Positions 60,129-64,000 of a DNA stretch of 64,000 bases are shown here, in pieces. The position numbers and the translations under genes were made by a program. Position 1 is the first letter of the stretch; every line of letters starts with the position of its first letter. This stretch comes from CBDIDH01 sp965277595 (lineage in GTDB: Bacteria; Planctomycetota; Planctomycetia; Isosphaerales; Isosphaeraceae), in contig CBDIDH010000001.1 in NCBI GenBank assembly GCA_965277595.1, positions 2,480,001 to 2,544,000 on the forward strand, written 5' to 3'. Below the pieces are notes generated by a model that was not told the origin of the DNA, did not search any database, and worked only from the letters and a program-made list of their open reading frames with translations.

Positions 60129-61448
60129 TCAAAAGACGTTTCGGCCCGGGATGTAGACGAGCCCAGGCCCCGGCCGACGTCCTTCGGGGAACTTGTGTTG
60201 CAGTCCACCCCGAAGCGCGTCCATGACATCCTCGTAAGGATGCTGAGGATCAACCGGACGATCGATGTATTGATTCGATCGCTTGGCCCGTTTGTAGTTC
60301 GCCATCGCGTTGATCAGGTGCTGACAATCCGGGCTGACCAGCAGGGCCGGCGGCGAGCACGAGACGAACGACTCGATCAAGGTCAGCCCCGAGACGACCG
60401 AGCCGGAGTACGATGGCCAGTAATCGAGTTTCAGCCCCGCTCGACGATACTCATCCGAAACGGTTGGCCCGATCGGCGTCGAGCTGTTCCCGGCGGGGTC
60501 GGTCAATCCGACGTCGAATCGCCCTTTGCAAAGCTGGGCGGTGCGAGCAAGAATTTGAAGCGCCACGTCGTAGGCCGGAACGTTGAAGGCGTAATAGTCG
60601 CCGAAGACGGTGATGATCGGGCCGTCCTTGCCTTGGCGGATCTGAAACCAGACGGCCGCGGTGTGCACGCCGCTGTCGACCGCCAGATAGACCGGGGCCG
60701 AGGGATGATAGGCGGCCTTGACAGAGATGTGCTGGTCGCTAAAGCTCTCGAACCACTGGCCCTCTCCGGCCGCCCAGAGACCTTCCTTGAACCGCTTTCG
60801 GCGCGTCCCCGTGAGTCGATCGAGGCGGGCGATGTACGCCAGGCCGGCCTTGGTCCACCGACCGTCTTGCCACATGGCGGGATTCGCCTTGTGCGAGGTC
60901 GGCCAGTGGACCAGGCGTTTGGCGTCAATCCGTTTTCTCAGCCAGTGCGAAGGGTCGCCTGGATTCGTGTCACCGATCAGATAGCCAAGGGCCAGGGAAC
61001 GGCCAGGCCGGTCAAGCCTGGTGCCCAGGGTATCCCAAGCCTCATCGAGGACTTCGATGGCCTCGTTGATGTAGATCAGATCCCAGGCGGTCGAGTACGC
61101 CCTGGCGGGTTCGTCCAGTCCCATCAAGACAATCTCGGAGCCGCTCGGATAGGCGTACCCCGTTCGCCCCCTCCGACTCGCCCCACGAGCCACGGACTGC
61201 ATCGAGTCCTCGGCGAGAACCTCTTGCTCGTAAGTGACAAGAACGGAATCGCTCATCGAGACCCGGGTTTGTCGGGCCATCAAGACCCGCAATCCTGGGT
61301 TATCGCGACAGAGCAGGTGGATCGTGTTGAGAATCCCGCGTGTCTTGCCCGTGCCCGCCGGACCGACGATCAGGAGTTCCTTGGGGAGGGTCTGCTTGAG
61401 AATCCCGTCGACGAGCAGCGAGTCCACCCGTAGATCAGCGTTCACCAT
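60129..61448 (-). CDS. Terminase large subunit
   Basis: A 439-residue protein from ATG 61448 (MVNADLRVDSLLVDGILKQT). ATPase motifs: Walker A VGPAGTGKTRG, Walker B LIYINEAIEVLDEA with coupling TNPGDPSHW. Nuclease domain motifs: VYLAVDSGVHTAAVW (first Asp), FDVGLTDPAGN, and HPYEDVMDALRGGLQHKFPE near the C-terminus. Length is typical of TerL. The start overlaps the small terminase gene by 14 bp, as usual. Confidence 0.9.
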   Translation of the reverse strand: MVNADLRVDSLLVDGILKQTLPKELLIVGPAGTGKTRGILNTIHLLCRDNPGLRVLMARQTRVSMSDSVLVTYEQEVLAEDSMQSVARGASRRGRTGYAYPSGSEIVLMGLDEPARAYSTAWDLIYINEAIEVLDEAWDTLGTRLDRPGRSLALGYLIGDTNPGDPSHWLRKRIDAKRLVHWPTSHKANPAMWQDGRWTKAGLAYIARLDRLTGTRRKRFKEGLWAAGEGQWFESFSDQHISVKAAYHPSAPVYLAVDSGVHTAAVWFQIRQGKDGPIITVFGDYYAFNVPAYDVALQILARTAQLCKGRFDVGLTDPAGNSSTPIGPTVSDEYRRAGLKLDYWPSYSGSVVSGLTLIESFVSCSPPALLVSPDCQHLINAMANYKRAKRSNQYIDRPVDPQHPYEDVMDALRGGLQHKFPEGRRPGPGLVYIPGRNVF

Positions 61449-61848
61449 CGACCCGGCCCTTGTCTTCCTCGACGGTCGGCACGACGAGTTGTTTCTTGGC
61501 CTCGTCGCCAACCAGGCCCCCCTTGCCCTCCAGGCCGAGCAACTTCGTCCGTTGCTCCATCACTTTCATGGCGGTCTCGATCGTCTTGAGGTCGCCGGAC
61601 AGGGCCCTCGCCCAGAGCGTGTTGAGAAGCTTGTCGAGCCGACGAACTTCGATGGCGATGCAGTCGCGGGCGGCGGTGACCTGATCTTCCTTGAGCCGCT
61701 GGAGGATGACCTTGACGTCCTTGGAGATGGTCCCGATCGAGCAATCGAGCACCTCGGCCATGTCGCGGTAATTCAGTCCGCCGATGAGATTGGCGGCCAC
61801 GGCCTTGCGTCTCGCCTCGATCGTGGCCTCATGACGTTTCGCTCGCAT
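61435..61848 (-). CDS. Small terminase-like DNA-binding protein
   Basis: A 137-residue product from ATG 61848 (MRAKRHEATIEARRKAVAAN), or 142 residues from TTG 61863. An N-terminal helix-turn-helix (NYRDMAEVLDCSIGTISKDV) followed by a long coiled coil (KVILQRLKEDQVTAARDCIA, ETAMKVMEQRTKLLGLEGKG) is the layout of small terminase subunits. Overlaps TerL by 14 bp and the ParB gene by 20 bp. Confidence 0.75.
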   Translation of the reverse strand: MRAKRHEATIEARRKAVAANLIGGLNYRDMAEVLDCSIGTISKDVKVILQRLKEDQVTAARDCIAIEVRRLDKLLNTLWARALSGDLKTIETAMKVMEQRTKLLGLEGKGGLVGDEAKKQLVVPTVEEDKGRVDGER

Positions 61849-62596
61849 CGTGTTCAGCCGCAATATGTTCGGCGATCCACGCCTCGACGATATCCATCAT
61901 CGCGCGGAACGCGGTCCCGGTATTCAGTATGCCGCTCGCCTCTTTGAACGTGAGAAGCATCTCGAAGAAGCGATCAAAATCCTCGACAGGAGCCGCGAGC
62001 CTCGCCTTCTTGATGTTGCCAAGCCGCCCCAGGGTCTCCTTGATCCGGTCGACCTCCGAGGGAATGAACAGGATGTGCAGGTCCTCGAACCGAAGCGGGT
62101 CGTCCGAGATCCGGGCGACATCGACGTTGTCCATCGTCTTGAGCATGGCGTCGTCGAGACCGCTGTAAACCTTCATCCCTAGGTCGTCGATCTCGGCCCA
62201 GATCTCCTTGAGCACCGCCGGATTGTCTGCCCCAACCAACGCGTTGTGTGAAACCTGGATGGCTCGCTTCTGGGATCGCGAAAGCGCCTCGTCGGTATAG
62301 AGGAGCAAGAGCAGCGGAACTCCCGCCTCCCGCGCCGCGTCGACGCGATGGTTTCCCGAGAGCGCGATAAACTTGCCGTCGGGACGCTTCCAGCAGAACG
62401 GCAGGGAAGACAGGTTGCCGTCTCGCTTGACGTTGGCGACAAGTTGGTCGAAGACCCGCTTGCTCATGTAGTGAGCGTTCTTGTCGACGTGCTCGATCTC
62501 ACGAGGCGGCGCCACGGCGATCCGGTAAGGAGTGACGCCCTCCAGGGATTCATTGAGCGCGGAGCAGAGTTCGATCAAGCGTGCCTGGTCAGCCAT
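61829..62596 (-). CDS. ParB/sulfiredoxin-domain protein
   Basis: A 255-residue protein from ATG 62596 (MADQARLIELCSALNESLEG). It has the ParB/Srx fold: REIEHVDKNAHYMSKRVFDQ, LSSLPFCWKRPDGKFIALSG with SGNHRVDAAREAG (the phosphotransfer/nuclease motif G-x-H-R). No HTH for partitioning is obvious. Overlap of 22 bp with the upstream putative methyltransferase suggests a functional pair. In phages such proteins accompany DNA-modification enzymes. Confidence 0.8.
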   Translation of the reverse strand: MADQARLIELCSALNESLEGVTPYRIAVAPPREIEHVDKNAHYMSKRVFDQLVANVKRDGNLSSLPFCWKRPDGKFIALSGNHRVDAAREAGVPLLLLLYTDEALSRSQKRAIQVSHNALVGADNPAVLKEIWAEIDDLGMKVYSGLDDAMLKTMDNVDVARISDDPLRFEDLHILFIPSEVDRIKETLGRLGNIKKARLAAPVEDFDRFFEMLLTFKEASGILNTGTAFRAMMDIVEAWIAEHIAAEHDASETS

Positions 62597-63876
62597 TCCC
62601 GGAGCGTCTCTTTCCAGGTGAGAGTGTTGAAGGTGCCCTCGTAATTGAGAAACTTCTTTCCGTCCTTGCCCTGGCCACGCTTGACCAGTTCGAGGACGCC
62701 TCGGTATTTCATCGAGACCGGCTTCTCGGTGAACGCGGTCGTCGAGAGCGAGCTGATCCGCGACTCCTTGACCCGTTCTAGCGACTTGCGGGTCTGTCCG
62801 CTGACGGCGAGCATCACGATGAGCTTCGAGAGTTTCTTGTACCTCGTATGAGGGACAGCCAGGTCGGCGAGCATGTAAAGGCCGTTACCGCCGAACTTGT
62901 CGCGAGAGAACTCCATGAAGCCGACGACCTTGCCGTCGATCCGAACGCTGTACGCCCACATCCCCGAGCAGAAGAGAATGTTCTTGCCGAGATAGGCATC
63001 CTTGACGGCCGCCAGGTCCGCCGTCTTCATCGGGACGAGGATGACCTCCGAATCAGTCCTTATCTCAAAGTCGCACCCGGCGATCGGCAGCTTCGGCAGC
63101 GGCCCCCTGGCTTTGTCGCGAAGGACCGCCGTCCGCGTGACCACGTTGGAATAGAGATAGACGGCGTGATTGAGCCCCGACTTTTGCTGAAGCACGGGCG
63201 TCATGCCGGGCAGAATGCGATCATCGAGCCAGAGGTAGGGGCGTTCTCGCATCCAGGCCAGGAGTTCGCCGCGGCGATCGTCGTCCATCAACGGGTAGCG
63301 CGGAGCGTCCCAGGCAAAGATCTCCTGAATCCGTTTGTAGAGTCGCTCGTATCCGCCCTTATACGTGGGCGCGTAACAACAAAAGACGGCGTCTGGGTCA
63401 CTCTCGTAGCGTCGGAAGTGCTCGAAAACATCCCCTGGAAAGAAGTCGTCGACCCGGGCTTGAACCTTGGCGATCCTCTCGATCGAACCGGCCACAAGTC
63501 GGTCAAACTGGTCGCGGTAATGGCCCCAGATCCTCTCCTGGTGCGGATTCTTGCGTTTCTCGAACGGCAGGGCGGCGAGCAATACCAGCAGCGAGGCGAT
63601 CTGGCCCGCCCCACTTTTCAAGTGCGGGGCAATCCAATCGAACGCCTCTTCCTTGACCTCAAGGCGGAAAGGTCGGCCCGAGAGGTAAGCGCCCGCCGCG
63701 CACGAGTAGAGCGAAACGTCGTTCGAGTGAATCGACCTCGGCTTTCCGGTCGCGGAGATCACCGCCTCGGCGGTGAAGTTGCCCGAGCAGCCCACGACGA
63801 CATTGCGTCCCGAGAAGGCTTCGGGGGCCGACGCGAGAAATTGGCGGATCGGCCCGTTGATGGCACCTGTGAACAC
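62575..63876 (-). CDS. Putative antirestriction adenine methyltransferase (ADDT-like) with GNAT/Mom-like C-terminal domain
   Basis: A 433-residue protein from GTG 63876. Residues about 24-36 VVVGCSGNFT match the SAM-binding-like start of the ADDT family (putative antirestriction adenine methyltransferase), with NDVSLYSCAAGAYL at 52-65 in the place of the catalytic N-D-x-x-x-Y motif. Residues about 283-370 (ILFCSGMWAYSVRIDGKVVG, MLADLAVPHTRYKKLSKLIV) have the pattern of GNAT-fold/Mom-like acyltransferases. It is the first gene of the leftward operon and overlaps the ParB-like gene. The enzymatic activity is inferred from family resemblance only. Confidence 0.6.
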   Translation of the reverse strand: MFTGAINGPIRQFLASAPEAFSGRNVVVGCSGNFTAEAVISATGKPRSIHSNDVSLYSCAAGAYLSGRPFRLEVKEEAFDWIAPHLKSGAGQIASLLVLLAALPFEKRKNPHQERIWGHYRDQFDRLVAGSIERIAKVQARVDDFFPGDVFEHFRRYESDPDAVFCCYAPTYKGGYERLYKRIQEIFAWDAPRYPLMDDDRRGELLAWMRERPYLWLDDRILPGMTPVLQQKSGLNHAVYLYSNVVTRTAVLRDKARGPLPKLPIAGCDFEIRTDSEVILVPMKTADLAAVKDAYLGKNILFCSGMWAYSVRIDGKVVGFMEFSRDKFGGNGLYMLADLAVPHTRYKKLSKLIVMLAVSGQTRKSLERVKESRISSLSTTAFTEKPVSMKYRGVLELVKRGQGKDGKKFLNYEGTFNTLTWKETLREWLTRHA

Positions 63877-63900
63877 GAAGATGTTTTCCTGTCTTCACTA

Positions 63901-63928
63901 TTGACAGATGCGGATTAATTGTTATGAT
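63901..63928 (+). promoter_or_regulatory. Sigma-70-like promoter of rightward phage gene
   Basis: -35 TTGACA (63901-63906), 16-bp spacer, -10 TATGAT (63923-63928). ATTAAT occurs twice around it (63914-63919 and 63926-63931 region), so it may be operator-controlled. It lies in the divergent gap between the putative methyltransferase and the gene at 63972. Confidence 0.7.
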
Positions 63929-63971
63929 TAATACGTTCTGTCCAACTTCACCCTTACAGGAGGTAGTCCCC

Positions 63972-64000
63972 ATGTCCAAGCCCAAACTCTACACGGTCGG
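63972..64000 (+). CDS. Start of a rightward phage gene (truncated by window edge)
   Basis: ATG at 63972 preceded by AGGAGGT (63958-63964), a full Shine-Dalgarno, and the promoter at 63901. Only nine complete codons (MSKPKLYTV) are visible. Identity unknown. Confidence 0.7.

Larger units (their letters stand above)
27329..64000. mobile_element. Prophage, siphovirus-like (left end at tRNA-Arg; right end outside window)
   Basis: From the broken tRNA-Arg fragment to the right edge, all recognisable genes are phage genes: terminase, portal, scaffold, capsid, tail-assembly chaperone with -1 frameshift, tape measure, fibre and spike proteins. Genes are tightly packed with ATGA/TGATG/GTGA overlaps and mostly point left, ending at the left boundary. 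The 924-residue tape measure indicates a long-tailed virion; no contractile sheath was recognised, hence siphovirus-like. Integrase, repressor, replication and lysis genes are not present here. Because head and tail genes are intact, the element may be functional. Confidence 0.85.

Noticed and set aside
57563..61433. Plus-strand frames of 504 and 513 codons over portal and terminase genes
   Set aside because: Shadows of genes with diagnostic motifs (Walker A/B of TerL).
62848..63918. 356-codon plus-strand frame opposite the putative methyltransferase
   Set aside because: Runs through the promoter region at 63901 and lacks protein-like composition.
1..64000. CRISPR arrays, insertion sequences and rRNA genes
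   Set aside because: No regularly spaced direct repeats, transposase-like frames or rRNA sequence were seen in the window.

Overview
The window is GC-rich bacterial DNA whose first 27.3 kb looks like a planctomycete chromosome, most likely an Isosphaeraceae-type genus. The pointers are a PVC-type secreted protein (beta-propeller, helical repeats, terminal CxxCH haem domain), a secreted protein with the planctomycete N-terminal ESRLLLATG motif followed by SdrD/CnaB-like domains, kinesin-light-chain-type TPR proteins, and many GTG/TTG starts. This is inference from families; no rRNA or other taxonomic marker is present.

Chromosomal part (1-27.3 kb). Two TPR proteins (the first runs off the left edge), an ABC-F ATPase, a secreted SdrD-like protein with a possible Cys-Gln thioester module, a large PVC-type cytochrome whose ribosome-binding site lies inside a perfect hairpin, a CBS-pair protein, an aldo/keto reductase, and convergent treY and malQ (maltodextrin to trehalose/glycogen metabolism). 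malQ is translationally coupled to an integral membrane protein and a small basic protein. Then come two tandem DUF1990-like proteins, a GAF-SpoIIE phosphatase, divergent HNH endonuclease and cinA, an alpha/beta hydrolase, a SAM methyltransferase and a Tat-exported sugar isomerase-like protein.

Prophage (27.33 kb to beyond the right edge). The left junction is the 3' half of a tRNA-Arg(CCG) gene at 27329-27370, cut exactly at the anticodon loop, so it is a candidate attL. Just inside is a consensus sigma-70 promoter embedded in a CTAG-rich palindromic operator, with two or three small rightward genes. From about 63.9 kb back to 28.5 kb runs a leftward virion operon of a siphovirus-like phage: putative DNA-modification protein and ParB-like protein, small and large terminase, portal, scaffold, major capsid protein (DUF5309-like), head-tail genes, tail-tip and fibre genes, a tail-assembly chaperone pair with a canonical CCCAAAA -1 frameshift site, tape measure, baseplate genes, and finally a glycosyltransferase and a methyltransferase. 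Four places carry plus-strand genes inserted against the operon (44.2, 46.9, 56.3-57.3 and 63.97 kb). Integrase, repressor, replication and lysis genes are not seen and should lie to the right.

Most unusual content: a 748-residue virion-operon protein joining a MuF-like zinc segment, a HipA/PI-kinase-like domain and an ADP-ribosyltransferase with R-STS-ExE motifs; a 433-residue fusion of an ADDT-like putative adenine methyltransferase with a Mom/GNAT-like tail next to a ParB/Srx protein; a LamG-SGNH hydrolase plus a LamG/beta-helix spike plus glycosyltransferase and methyltransferase, suggesting extensive glycan handling; and a phage tRNA-Ala-like gene with G3-U70 but C33.
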